A stretch of DNA of 64,000 bases from OFTM382 sp964352615 (GTDB lineage Bacteria; Planctomycetota; Phycisphaerae; Phycisphaerales; UBA1924). The stretch lies in assembly GCA_964352615.1 (NCBI GenBank), contig CAYGSG010000003.1:1-64000 (forward strand), written 5' to 3'. The position numbers and the translations under genes are program-made. Below the pieces are notes generated by a model. It did no database searches and was not told the DNA's origin. It saw only the letters and a list, made by a program, of their open reading frames with translations. Shown in pieces: positions 52,065-60,697 of this stretch; position 1 is the first letter of the stretch; each line of letters begins with the position of its first letter.

Positions 52065-52856
52065 TCAGGCAGCGCCCGTGTCGCGTTGGTCCGGGCGCGA
52101 TGCCTGCCTGGGTGCGCGCTTGCCTTCTTGTGCCGCCTGAAGCACCGCTGCGGCGCGCGCGAGGCGCTTGCCGTGACGAACGATCTCGCCCGAACCCAGG
52201 TACACGACCGACTCGGCGACCGATGCCATCAGGTCGGCGACCCGCTCGAGCTCCCGCGTCGCGCGGTGGATCAGCAGCCCCGTCTCGGGAAGATCGATCT
52301 CCTGACGCATCTGCTCGACCGTCTCATCGAACACACGGTCGTGCAGCCGATCGATAATCTCGTCATCCTTGATGATCTGCTGAGCCGCCTGCATGTCCTC
52401 GTCCACCACCGCTCGCAGGAGCTTCTGGCTCACCAGCGGCACGCGCTCGGCCATCTCCTTGAACGCGGTGGGCCACGTCGGGCGCACGCCGTAGCGGTCC
52501 ATCAGAATCACGACCTTGGCGATCGAGCACGCGTGGTCGGCGACCCGCTCGAAGTCCGCGTTGACCCGCAGCGCAAACGAGATCAGCCGCAGGTCTCGCG
52601 CCATCGGCTGCTGCAGCGCGATGATCTTGATGCACTGCTGCTCGATCTGGACCTCCTGCGCATCCACCCGGTCGTCGCGCCGCCGAATCAGCTTGGCCTC
52701 GTCCGCATCGAGCGTCCAGAGCAGTTCGATCGCGTTGTCCAGCATCCCAAAGGCAAGGCTCGCCTCGCGCAGCAGACTCCGCTGCACGCCCGCCAGCAGG
52801 CGGTCGAGCGCGTCACGATGCTTGGGATGACCTCGGTCGTTTGAAAGTGACACCAT
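52065..52856 (-). CDS. phoU: PhoU-domain protein (phosphate signalling regulator)
   Basis: A 263-residue protein with two PhoU helical-bundle repeats. The signatures are ALQQPMARDLRLISFALRVN followed by ADFERVADHACSIAKVVI in repeat 1, and ATRELERVADLMASVAESVV in repeat 2, the latter with the metal-binding E(R)xxD pattern. PhoU couples the Pst phosphate transporter to the PhoR kinase. No pst, phoB or phoR gene is adjacent, which is less common, so it could be one of several PhoU paralogues. ATG 52856 is favoured over the GTG one codon earlier because AAGGA lies 7 nt upstream. The C-terminus is basic and probably disordered. Confidence 0.9.
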   Translation of the reverse strand: MVSLSNDRGHPKHRDALDRLLAGVQRSLLREASLAFGMLDNAIELLWTLDADEAKLIRRRDDRVDAQEVQIEQQCIKIIALQQPMARDLRLISFALRVNADFERVADHACSIAKVVILMDRYGVRPTWPTAFKEMAERVPLVSQKLLRAVVDEDMQAAQQIIKDDEIIDRLHDRVFDETVEQMRQEIDLPETGLLIHRATRELERVADLMASVAESVVYLGSGEIVRHGKRLARAAAVLQAAQEGKRAPRQASRPDQRDTGAA

Positions 52857-53102
52857 CACACCTTCCTTGGCGTTGGGCCTTGGAAATCAGGGCCTCGCAG
52901 GCCCTGACAAATGCAGCCAACGGCGCGCTCGGGCACCGGTTCCACCACTTGGCCGTGGTCCGTACAGCCAGCATGGAACATACATTCTACACGGAATCCG
53001 GCCGCAAGGTGCGTACAATCCAGCAGTTGGCCGCGAAGCGCCCCGTTCCGCCCCGCGCGAGACCCTGCCAAGCGCCCGACCCATGCCCCGGGAGAACGCC
53101 GA

Positions 53103-54017
53103 TTGCCGACCGAGCCACCGCCAATCCAGCCCGCGCGCGCACCGGGTGTTCGACCGGTGACGAAGCCGGTGGCACAACCGGTGGCACGATTGGTCAGAGC
53201 CGCCGCCGACCCCGCGAGCCAGCGCCTCGATGCGATCGCCCGCCGCATCGCTCACCCCCCAATCGCGCCCGATCCTTGGTCGGTCTGGCGGGGCACGCTC
53301 GATGGCGGCGCCGCCATCGGCCGTGACGGCAGTTCCCGCCCGGTGCTCACCCAAAAGTACCGCGACGAACTCGTTTATTGGCGCCGAGCCGCCGACGGAA
53401 CTGAGCCCTCGTTCGAGGGCGAATTGCACAAGACCTTCGGCACGTGGCAGCGGACCCGGCTCTATGAACTCGGCGGCCGACTCGGGCTCGAACGCCCGTT
53501 TGCGCCGGGCGAACCCATCACCGGCCCGCTCGCCGACTGGTGCGCGAATCGGCGGGCCCTCGAGATCGGTGGCGGCCCGCACCCCGCGGTCTGCCAGGCA
53601 CGCTGGAAGAGCGCCGTCGCCGTCGATCCATTGGCCGAGGGCTACGCCGCCGAGGGGCTGCTGCCCCCCGAAGCAGACCACGTCACGCACCTGTGCGCGC
53701 CCGGCGAAGCGATCCCACTCGCCTCGGGCACCGTCGACCTGGTCATCGCGGAGAACTGCCTCGACCATGTGGTTGATCCTTGGAAGGTGGTCAGCGAGAT
53801 TCGCAGGCTGCTCGTCCCCGGCGGGCACCTCTGGCTGCTGGTCGATCTGATGCACCACCGCGACCACCTGCACCCCCACCCGTTCACCGAGGCCTCGGCA
53901 CGCGCGATGCTCGAACGCGCCGGATTTGCCATGGTCAAGGCCGATGTGTGGGACTCGCACAGCCACCCGAACGCCTTCGGTCAGCTCCGTGCGCTGCTCA
54001 CCAGGCAGCCGGGTTAG
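53103..54017 (+). CDS. SAM-dependent methyltransferase (Methyltransf_11-like)
   Basis: A class I methyltransferase of 304 residues from the proposed TTG start. Motif I is ALEIGGGPHPAVCQ, the acidic residue after strand 2 is in AVAVDPLAEGY, and the later strands are DLVIAENCLDHVVDPWKVV and RRLLVPGGHLWLLVDL. The AENCLDHV segment is typical of Methyltransf_11. The N-terminal 80 residues (Pro/Ala-rich, then WSVWRGTLDGG) are not conserved in the fold. TTG 53103 was chosen because GGGAGA lies about 9 nt upstream and the longer open frame to 52911 has non-coding composition. The substrate is unknown. The stop overlaps that of the convergent mfd gene. Confidence 0.8.
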   Translation: MPTEPPPIQPARAPGVRPVTKPVAQPVARLVRAAADPASQRLDAIARRIAHPPIAPDPWSVWRGTLDGGAAIGRDGSSRPVLTQKYRDELVYWRRAADGTEPSFEGELHKTFGTWQRTRLYELGGRLGLERPFAPGEPITGPLADWCANRRALEIGGGPHPAVCQARWKSAVAVDPLAEGYAAEGLLPPEADHVTHLCAPGEAIPLASGTVDLVIAENCLDHVVDPWKVVSEIRRLLVPGGHLWLLVDLMHHRDHLHPHPFTEASARAMLERAGFAMVKADVWDSHSHPNAFGQLRALLTRQPG

Positions 54018-57000
54018 GACGCCACCGGCTCGCCCTCCACCGCGCGCGCCAGCGTGGTAATCAGCACGCGCATCAGCGACATGGGCGACTCCAGGTACTT
54101 CTCTGGCGGGCGGTAGTACACCTCGCACAACTGCTCGTTGCTCTTGGCATCCAGCGCCTGCACGCTGCCCTTGGCGGGCGTAAGCGCCCCGACCATCAGC
54201 GCCGGCTTATCGGTGCGAATGACGATGTCGCGGTCCCGCCGAGCCATCGAACGCGCCTGAAGAATCGCGGTCAGCACCCGTAGCTCGGCCAGCGCGATCA
54301 GCCTTCGCACGGGCTCGGGGTGCTCGCCGTAGGCATCGGTCAGGTCCGACGCGACAGCCTCAATCTCCGCCCGATTGCCCGCTGTGGCGAGCCTGCGGTA
54401 GGCGTCCATCCGCCGCTGGTCCGACGGGATGTACGCGCGCGGGATCATCCCCGCGATGCCAAGATCGAGCGTCGTGGAACTTGCGATGGGCCTGGGCGTC
54501 TCGTTTCGCAGCTCGTGGACCGTGCGTTCCAGCAGCCGGCAGAACATGTCGTACCCGACCGCTGCGATGTGCCCCGATTGCTCCGCGCCCAGAATATCGC
54601 CCGCGCCGCGTATCTCAAGGTCGCGCATCGCGATCTGAAAACCAGCGCCCAGCGCCGCATGCTCTTCGAGAGCCGCAAGCCTGCGACGCGCGATATCGCG
54701 CACCGGCCGGTCCTCGGGCAGCACCAGATAGCAATACGCCCGGTGCTTGCTCCGCCCGACCCGGCCGCGAAGCTGGTGCAGCTCCGCGAGCCCGAAGCGG
54801 TCGGAATCCAGGATGACCATCGTGTTGGCTGTCGCGATATCGATCCCGCTCTCGATGATCGTCGTCGACACAAGAATATCTGCTTCCCGCCGAATGAACC
54901 TGAGCATTACTTCTTCAAGCTCGGCGGGTGGCATCTGCCCGTGACCCACCGCGAGGCGCGCGCCCGGGGCCATCGCCGCGATTCGCTCGGCCACCGTATG
55001 GATGTTGTGTACGCGGTTGTGCACCACATACACCTGCCCCTCGCGCGACAGTTCGCGCGCGATCGCCTGCTCGATCCGCTTGGGATTGAACGGCACCACG
55101 TCCGTCACAATCGCTCGGCGGTCCGAGGGAGGCGTGGTCAACGAGCTGATGTCGCGCAGGCCCATCATCGCCATGTTCAGCGTGCGCGGAATGGGGGTCG
55201 CGCTGAGCGTGAGCACATCAACCGTCAGCCTGAGCTGCAACAGCCGCTCTTTGTGCTCGACACCAAAGCGCTGCTCCTCGTCGATCACCACGAGCCCGAG
55301 GTCGCTGAACCGCACATCTTTCGAGAGCAGCCGGTGCGTGCCGATGATCACGTCCACCTCGCCCCGTCGAAGGCTCGCGAGCACCGCGTTGACCTGCTTG
55401 GGGGTTTTGAACCGGCTGATCGAAGCCACGCTGAACGGGTAGTCGGCCATCCGCGCCGAGAACGTGCGCTCGTGCTGCTCGGCGAGCACCGTGGTCGGCA
55501 CCAGCACCGCGACCTGCTTGCCCGCCTCGCACGCCTTGAACGCAGCCCGGATCGCAAGCTCGGTCTTGCCGAACCCGACATCGCCGCACAGCAGCCGGTC
55601 CATCGGCCGGGGGCTCTCCATGTCGCGTTTGATCTGCGCCATCGCGGTGAGCTGGTCCTCGGTCTCATCAAAGGGGAACTCGGCCTCGAACGTGTCCTGC
55701 CACTTGCCGCTGCGCGGATAGCCAAAGCCGGGCATCGCCTCGCGTGCTGCGCGCACACGCAGCAGCTCCGCAGCCAGGTCACGCACGCCCTCAGCGGCCT
55801 TCTCCTTCTGCTGCTGCCAGCGCTTGCCGCCGAGCACGCTCAGTCTGGGCCGAGCCTTGCCCTTGCCGCCCGTTCCCCCGCCGACGTACCGCTGCACGAG
55901 GTCGATCTGCGCGCACGGCACGTGCAGCCTGGTGTTGCCGCCGAACTGCAAGAGCAGGAACTCCTGCGCATCGGGCCTGTCCGTGCCGCGCCGGGCAGTC
56001 GGCGTGATGACCTCAAGACCGATGAATTCCGCGAGCCCGTGCTCGGCGTGTACCACGGTGTCGCCCGGTGAAAATTCGAGGAACCCGTCGAGCGCTCGCC
56101 CGCCCGCTTTGCGGCCCTTCACGCCCCGGCGGGTGTCGTAGCGGTGGAACACCTCGTGCACCGGCACCACCGCCAGCCGGGGAACCTCGTCCCAAACAAA
56201 CCCGCGCTCGACCCGGCCCACGCCGATGCGCACGCTGGCGGGCACTTCGCCGAGCGTGGCCTCCATCAACTCGCCGAGACGGTCGGCCTCGGCCTGCGTT
56301 CCCGCCAAAGCGAGCACCTCGCCGCGCCGCGCGAGGTCGGCCAGCTCCACCACCGCGGTCGCTGCATCGCGGTCGAATTCGGGCAGCGAGTCAACGGGCA
56401 GCTCGACCTGCCCGCTCGCGCGAGCCGAGCCGGCCGAGAACTGGTTGACCTCTGCCAGTGAACTCGCCCGTGCGCGCAGCGAGGCAAGCACCGCGGGCGG
56501 GCCGAGCACCGCACGGGCTGCGGTCGTTCGGTCGAAGAACCCCCGGCCCTGCTCGACCACCTCGCCGGTCTCGGCGACCAGCGCCAGAGCGGTCTCGGGG
56601 ATCTGGTCGAACACGCACTCGCCGCGATCGTCGTGCGCGCGCACCGAGACCAGCTCGACCCGGTCGAGCCGGCGGTCGCTACGGAGCGTCTGCGTGTCGA
56701 TCTCGTGGATCGACTCGATCTCGTCGCCGAAGAAATCGAGCCGAACGGGCAGGTCCACGCCCGGCGGGTACAGATCGAGAATCCCGCCACGCACCGCGAA
56801 CTCGCCCGGGTTCTCGACGCTCTGCGTGCGCTCGTAGCCGGCGCTTGCCAGCCATTCGAGCAGCTCATCGGTGGGCATCTTCTGGCCGACCTTGCACGAG
56901 CGGATGAGCGCGCCCAGCGTCTCGACCTTGGGCACCGGCTGCATCGCGGCCTGCACCGGGCACACCAACAGCCAGGCCTTGGTAGTGGGCATCGCGCTGA

Positions 57001-57325
57001 GCGCGCGCAGCGTGGCGATGCGGCGGGCCAGGCTGTCGAGCCCGACCGTGCCGTCAAAGCCCACATCGAGCATCGGCAGGCGCAGCACATCCAGGCCCGC
57101 GGCTTCAAGCTCGCCCTCGGCGTGGTCCGCGTCATCAAGGTGGGCGACCAGCAGCACGACGGGCCGTTGCTCTGCCACGGCCAGTGCCGCAGCCACCCAG
57201 TGCGTGGACGACCCGACCGAGCCGTTGGCGATTACATGGTCCGATGCGCGCAGCGACTCCCCGAGCGCCGCGATGGGCGCGGAGGTGCGCAGTCGTTCAA
57301 GCAGATCGCGTGCATCGATCGGCAT
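54014..57325 (-). CDS. mfd: Transcription-repair coupling factor Mfd
   Basis: A 1103-residue protein of normal length. Domains in order: UvrB-like N-terminal module, the CarD-like RNA-polymerase interaction domain (GDTVVHAEHGLAEFIGLEVI... about residues 425-500), and a RecG-like translocase with Walker A GDVGFGKTE (about 581-589), the Walker B DEEQRFG box (about 680) and the VHNRVHNI and ILVSTTIIESGIDI helicase motifs. The TRCF C-terminal domain ends in the RALGE-poor tail. It removes stalled RNA polymerase and recruits UvrA to lesions. A TATGCT box lies 11 nt upstream of the ATG, giving a very short leader. Confidence 0.96.
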   Translation of the reverse strand: MPIDARDLLERLRTSAPIAALGESLRASDHVIANGSVGSSTHWVAAALAVAEQRPVVLLVAHLDDADHAEGELEAAGLDVLRLPMLDVGFDGTVGLDSLARRIATLRALSAMPTTKAWLLVCPVQAAMQPVPKVETLGALIRSCKVGQKMPTDELLEWLASAGYERTQSVENPGEFAVRGGILDLYPPGVDLPVRLDFFGDEIESIHEIDTQTLRSDRRLDRVELVSVRAHDDRGECVFDQIPETALALVAETGEVVEQGRGFFDRTTAARAVLGPPAVLASLRARASSLAEVNQFSAGSARASGQVELPVDSLPEFDRDAATAVVELADLARRGEVLALAGTQAEADRLGELMEATLGEVPASVRIGVGRVERGFVWDEVPRLAVVPVHEVFHRYDTRRGVKGRKAGGRALDGFLEFSPGDTVVHAEHGLAEFIGLEVITPTARRGTDRPDAQEFLLLQFGGNTRLHVPCAQIDLVQRYVGGGTGGKGKARPRLSVLGGKRWQQQKEKAAEGVRDLAAELLRVRAAREAMPGFGYPRSGKWQDTFEAEFPFDETEDQLTAMAQIKRDMESPRPMDRLLCGDVGFGKTELAIRAAFKACEAGKQVAVLVPTTVLAEQHERTFSARMADYPFSVASISRFKTPKQVNAVLASLRRGEVDVIIGTHRLLSKDVRFSDLGLVVIDEEQRFGVEHKERLLQLRLTVDVLTLSATPIPRTLNMAMMGLRDISSLTTPPSDRRAIVTDVVPFNPKRIEQAIARELSREGQVYVVHNRVHNIHTVAERIAAMAPGARLAVGHGQMPPAELEEVMLRFIRREADILVSTTIIESGIDIATANTMVILDSDRFGLAELHQLRGRVGRSKHRAYCYLVLPEDRPVRDIARRRLAALEEHAALGAGFQIAMRDLEIRGAGDILGAEQSGHIAAVGYDMFCRLLERTVHELRNETPRPIASSTTLDLGIAGMIPRAYIPSDQRRMDAYRRLATAGNRAEIEAVASDLTDAYGEHPEPVRRLIALAELRVLTAILQARSMARRDRDIVIRTDKPALMVGALTPAKGSVQALDAKSNEQLCEVYYRPPEKYLESPMSLMRVLITTLARAVEGEPVAS

Positions 57326-57336
57326 TGGCTAGAGCG

Positions 57337-57342
57337 AGCATA
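57337..57342 (-). promoter_or_regulatory. Putative -10 box for mfd (very short leader)
   Basis: TATGCT on the minus strand, 11 nt before the ATG at 57325. It is a looser version of the leaderless pattern. Confidence 0.3.
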
Positions 57343-57364
57343 GCCGGGCGGGTGGACCAGCCGG

Positions 57365-57814
57365 TTAGTTGGGATGGGCGGTGAGAGCGCACGCCAGCGG
57401 CCGCAGCCGCTCGATGGTCTTGGGACCGATGCCTCTCACGCGGTCGAGGTCGTCGAGCGTGGCGAACGGGCCGTTGGCCTCGCGGTCATCAACGATGCGC
57501 TGAGCCAGCACAGGGCCGATGCGGGGCAGCATCTGGAGCGCGGGCGCGGGCGCCGAGTTGACATCGATGAGCCGAACGATCGAGCGATCGTCGCTGCCAG
57601 CGGTCTCAGCAGATGCGGCGTGGCCCTGCTGGGTCTGCGGCGCACCAGCCCGGACAAACGGCGCCCGCGCTGGGTCGTCGATCGAGACCGCGACCGCGCC
57701 CAAGCTCGTGACGGCGAGCACCGAGGCGATGGCCCAGCGTGCGCGCGCGATCGGGACATCCTTCGTGCGCTCTGGGTCGGACCTAGCCGACGGGTTTGGC
57801 GGCTCGGGCTGCAT
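57365..57814 (-). CDS. ComEA-like helix-hairpin-helix protein
   Basis: A 149-residue protein with a single membrane anchor or signal (WAIASVLAVTSLGAVAVSI, about residues 27-45), a short polar linker and a C-terminal tandem HhH domain: LIDVNSAPAPALQMLPRIGP, then FATLDDLDRVRGIGPKTIER. This is the ComEA/SLBB-less DNA-binding layout associated with DNA uptake or with general dsDNA binding outside the membrane. No comEC or other competence gene is in the window. The start lies 32 nt inside the end of the upstream GH10-like gene in a different frame, indicating coupled expression; no other plausible start exists downstream before the anchor. Confidence 0.82.
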   Translation of the reverse strand: MQPEPPNPSARSDPERTKDVPIARARWAIASVLAVTSLGAVAVSIDDPARAPFVRAGAPQTQQGHAASAETAGSDDRSIVRLIDVNSAPAPALQMLPRIGPVLAQRIVDDREANGPFATLDDLDRVRGIGPKTIERLRPLACALTAHPN

Positions 57815-59456
57815 CCAGCGATTCTAACGGAGAACGCCCCTCGCGGAGCGCTTTGCGGACTCGGGCCATCGAGGCGAACGCCGGTCTGGCCTTGCCATCT
57901 GGCCCGATGAGGCCCATGGGCGTTCGGTCGGGCGCGCCGGGGCGGGCGTTATCGATGAGGTCGGCCCAGCAGATGCTGTGGATGTAGGGCTTGGCCGCGG
58001 CAAGGGTGACGACGTTCTCGAGCCAGCGGGCTTGGTGCTCGGGGTCCCAGCCCTTGCGCCACGCACCGGCGCTGGGGTGGTCGGGCTGGCTGCTGGGCGC
58101 TGCGACGGCGGAGAGGGCCACCGGCTTTTCGAGCAGCGCGGCTTTATCGAGCAGGGCGGAGATCGCCATCAGGTCGCGCACACCGTGGCCCGTGTCTTCC
58201 GCGCCGAGAACCAGCTTCAGCGCGTAGCCATCGACGACCACACCTGCTTGCGCGACAGTGTCGGCGTACAACAATGGCGGCAGCGACTGGCGGTGCTTGG
58301 CGAAGTACTCGCCCCACGGCTGATCGAGCCCCAGGAACACGCGTGCGTTGGGCTGAAGCCGGCGCACGAGCAGCACGCACAAGCGGGTGAGGTCCATGAT
58401 CTGCTCGTAGCTGAACGTGAAGTGCGAGTTCACATGCAGGCCCGAGACGATGGTCCACCTCGATACCGTTCGGCGGTACCGCGTGACCACGTTCTTGACG
58501 TGCTCGTACACTACTTCTCGCAGCGTCTCGTAATCGTTCTCCCAGATGTACAGCCACTCGGGGACCGACTTGGGTGCGAAATCGACGACCGGGCCGGACA
58601 CCACGGGCAGCTTGGCCTGGCGGACCGCCCACTCGATCCATCGGTCGGTGGCGGCGAAGGAGTAGTCGCCCTCCGACGGCTCGAGATCGGTCCAGTTCAT
58701 CGGGACGACGAGTTCGTCGGAGGATTCTTGCACCGCCTGCTTGAGCTGGTCGTTGAACGCCACGGGCGCGACGGCGCAGCTCACGGGCGGCCTGCCGGGC
58801 ATGGTCACGCCGACATCGTTCTGCACGACGATCGGGGCGCCCGCGGGCGGCGCTTCGCCCTGGGCCGCGAGGTAGGCATCGGTGGCCTCGGCGTAGGCCC
58901 GGCCGCTGAGCCGCTCGGGCAACTGACGCGCGGCGCAGGCCATCGCGAGTTGCTCACTCGCATCGACCGCGTGAGCCAGCGCCGCCAGTGACAACTCGTG
59001 CGCATCGAGCCCGAGGTTGCCATCAGCGTCGCGTTCGCACACCAACGCGCTGGTGAACAGTTCTTGAGCGCGCGCGAAGCGCTCGAGCGCAGGGTGCTCG
59101 GGCGGCAGGTCAAAGAGCTGCCAGTCTTCGAGCTTGTTCAGGAAGAACATGATCCGGTGGCGGGCGAGTTCGAGCGAGAGCAGGTAGGGCACCTCTCGCA
59201 CGGGCAGCAAGCAGGTTTGCAACGTCAGACGACCGGCATCGGGCGTGGGCAGCTTTTCATCGCCCGTTGGTGGAAGCCCCCGCAGTTCCACGCGCACCAC
59301 CAGACCGATCGAGCCCGAAGCGGTGGGCGTGGCGACGGCGAAGTCGTCCTCGCGCGTGACCGCCCCCGCTGCGGGTATGTCGTCACCCCCGACGAGGTAT
59401 GCACGGGTGACCTGGTAGCGGTCCTCGTCTGGATCGAACATCCGAAATCGCACCAT
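57783..59456 (-). CDS. GH10-like (endo-xylanase-related) protein lacking canonical catalytic glutamates
   Basis: A 557-residue protein. An N-terminal region of about 200 residues (FRMFDPDEDRYQVTRAYLVG..., RVELRGLPPTGDEKL) precedes a C-terminal TIM-barrel-like part related to GH10: PMNWTDLEPSEGDYSFAATD, VVSGPVVDFAPKSVPEWLY, TRYRRTVSRWTIVSGLHVN and HSICWADLIDNA. Where GH10 xylanases have the acid/base WDVVNE, this protein has WTIVSGLH; the nucleophile strand reads KPVALSAVAAPSS without the ITE motif. No signal peptide is visible from 59456, so it may be cytoplasmic. ATG 59456 has GGAGG about 12 nt upstream; a longer open frame to 59744 was discounted. Probably a non-xylanase member, either inactive or binding a sugar. 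Confidence 0.7.
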   Translation of the reverse strand: MVRFRMFDPDEDRYQVTRAYLVGGDDIPAAGAVTREDDFAVATPTASGSIGLVVRVELRGLPPTGDEKLPTPDAGRLTLQTCLLPVREVPYLLSLELARHRIMFFLNKLEDWQLFDLPPEHPALERFARAQELFTSALVCERDADGNLGLDAHELSLAALAHAVDASEQLAMACAARQLPERLSGRAYAEATDAYLAAQGEAPPAGAPIVVQNDVGVTMPGRPPVSCAVAPVAFNDQLKQAVQESSDELVVPMNWTDLEPSEGDYSFAATDRWIEWAVRQAKLPVVSGPVVDFAPKSVPEWLYIWENDYETLREVVYEHVKNVVTRYRRTVSRWTIVSGLHVNSHFTFSYEQIMDLTRLCVLLVRRLQPNARVFLGLDQPWGEYFAKHRQSLPPLLYADTVAQAGVVVDGYALKLVLGAEDTGHGVRDLMAISALLDKAALLEKPVALSAVAAPSSQPDHPSAGAWRKGWDPEHQARWLENVVTLAAAKPYIHSICWADLIDNARPGAPDRTPMGLIGPDGKARPAFASMARVRKALREGRSPLESLDAARAAKPVG

Positions 59457-59692
59457 GCAGGATCCATCCCTCCGTGACTGAGGCGGTGCCGGCTGGCGAC
59501 CGGCCAGCGGGCTCTGAGGTACCACCATACCCACCGAAGGCCCGGCGGAGGGCCAGCCGCTCGCCCTTGCATGGTCTCTTGGTTTGGGCTGGCGGCAAGG
59601 CGAAGGGCGAGATGATCGGGCCCCCGCTGGGCGCTCGCGGCCCGAGCCGCGTGCGGAGAGCGGGCGCGACGACGAGGGGTCGGTAGGGGCGG

Positions 59693-59698
59693 TACCGT
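59693..59698 (+). promoter_or_regulatory. Putative leaderless -10 box for purC
   Basis: TACCGT, 6 nt before the ATG at 59705. It is identical to the box at the ECF sigma gene. Confidence 0.4.
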
Positions 59699-59704
59699 GT
59701 CGCC

Positions 59705-60697
59705 ATGGCCAGCGCAGCATCAAGCACCTGTTGGGATTCGCCATCGGCCGTGTTCACGACCGATCTGAATCTCCCGGGCCGAATGCAGGGCAAAGTGCGA
59801 GACGTCTACCGGCTGCCGGGCTCGGAAAATGGGCCAAACGAGCGATTAGCGATCGTGGCGACCGACCGCCTCAGCGCGTTCGACGTGGTCCTTCCGACGC
59901 CCATAGCGGGCAAGGGCCGGCTGCTCACGGGCATCGCTGCGTACTGGTTTCGGTGGCTTGAGGGACGGGGCCTAGGCCCGACGCACCTGCTGAGTACGGA
60001 CGCCGATGAACTGCCCGAGGTGGCCTTCGAGGGCTCGGCGACGACCCGCGACGACCTCCGAGGCCGGGTGACGATCGCCCGTGCGTGCCGCGTGCTGCCC
60101 ATCGAGTGCGTGGTGCGGGGCTACCTCGATGGCTCGGGCTGGGGGGACTACCAGCGGACGGGCGGCATCTGCGGGGTTGAGCTACCCAAAGGCCTTCAGC
60201 GAGGCGATCGGCTGCCAGAACCCGTGTTCACCCCGGCGACCAAAGCCGAGCAGGGCGCGCACGACGAGAACATCAGCTTCGATCGGGCGTGCGAAGCGGT
60301 GGGTGAAGCTGTGATGCACGCGGCGCGGCAGAAGTCGCTCGCGATCTACACCGCAGCCGCCGAACGTGCGCACGAGCGGGGCCTGCTGCTGGCGGACACC
60401 AAGTTTGAATTCGGGTTTCCGCTGGACCGGGTGGGCGACGCCTCCGCGTTGGTGCTGGTGGATGAGGCGCTCACGCCCGACAGTTCGCGGTACTGGCCCG
60501 CGGGTGGCTGGAAGCCCGGGCAGGCCCAGCCGAGCTACGACAAGCAGTTTGTGCGTGAACACCTTCAGGCGCTGGTGGATGCTGGCCAATGGGACAAGCG
60601 TGCGCCCGGTCCGGAACTGCCCGATGCCGTCGTGCAAGGCACGCTGGGTCGGTACCGCGAAGCTGCGGAACTGCTGACGGGCGAAAGCCCCGTTTAG
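59705..60697 (+). CDS. purC: Phosphoribosylaminoimidazole-succinocarboxamide synthase (SAICAR synthetase)
   Basis: A 330-residue purine biosynthesis enzyme that joins CAIR and aspartate using ATP. Family motifs: GKVRDVYRLPG near the N-terminus, ATDRLSAFDVVLPTPIAGKG, IECVVRGYLDGSGWGDYQ, ATKAEQGAHDENISF and GLLLADTKFEFGF, followed by LVDEALTPDSSRYWP. The length fits the longer class of PurC. It lacks a ribosome-binding sequence and carries a leaderless-type box. It is a single gene; other pur genes are not adjacent. The stop overlaps that of the convergent gene by 3 nt. Confidence 0.96.
   Translation: MASAASSTCWDSPSAVFTTDLNLPGRMQGKVRDVYRLPGSENGPNERLAIVATDRLSAFDVVLPTPIAGKGRLLTGIAAYWFRWLEGRGLGPTHLLSTDADELPEVAFEGSATTRDDLRGRVTIARACRVLPIECVVRGYLDGSGWGDYQRTGGICGVELPKGLQRGDRLPEPVFTPATKAEQGAHDENISFDRACEAVGEAVMHAARQKSLAIYTAAAERAHERGLLLADTKFEFGFPLDRVGDASALVLVDEALTPDSSRYWPAGGWKPGQAQPSYDKQFVREHLQALVDAGQWDKRAPGPELPDAVVQGTLGRYREAAELLTGESPV

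Noticed and set aside
54320..56071. Plus-strand open frame of 583 codons opposite mfd
   Set aside because: Shadow of mfd, whose motifs and length are unambiguous.
59457..59744. 96-codon N-terminal extension of the GH10-like protein
   Set aside because: It overlaps the purC promoter and start region and has low-complexity Arg/Pro/Ser composition; a ribosome site precedes ATG 59456.
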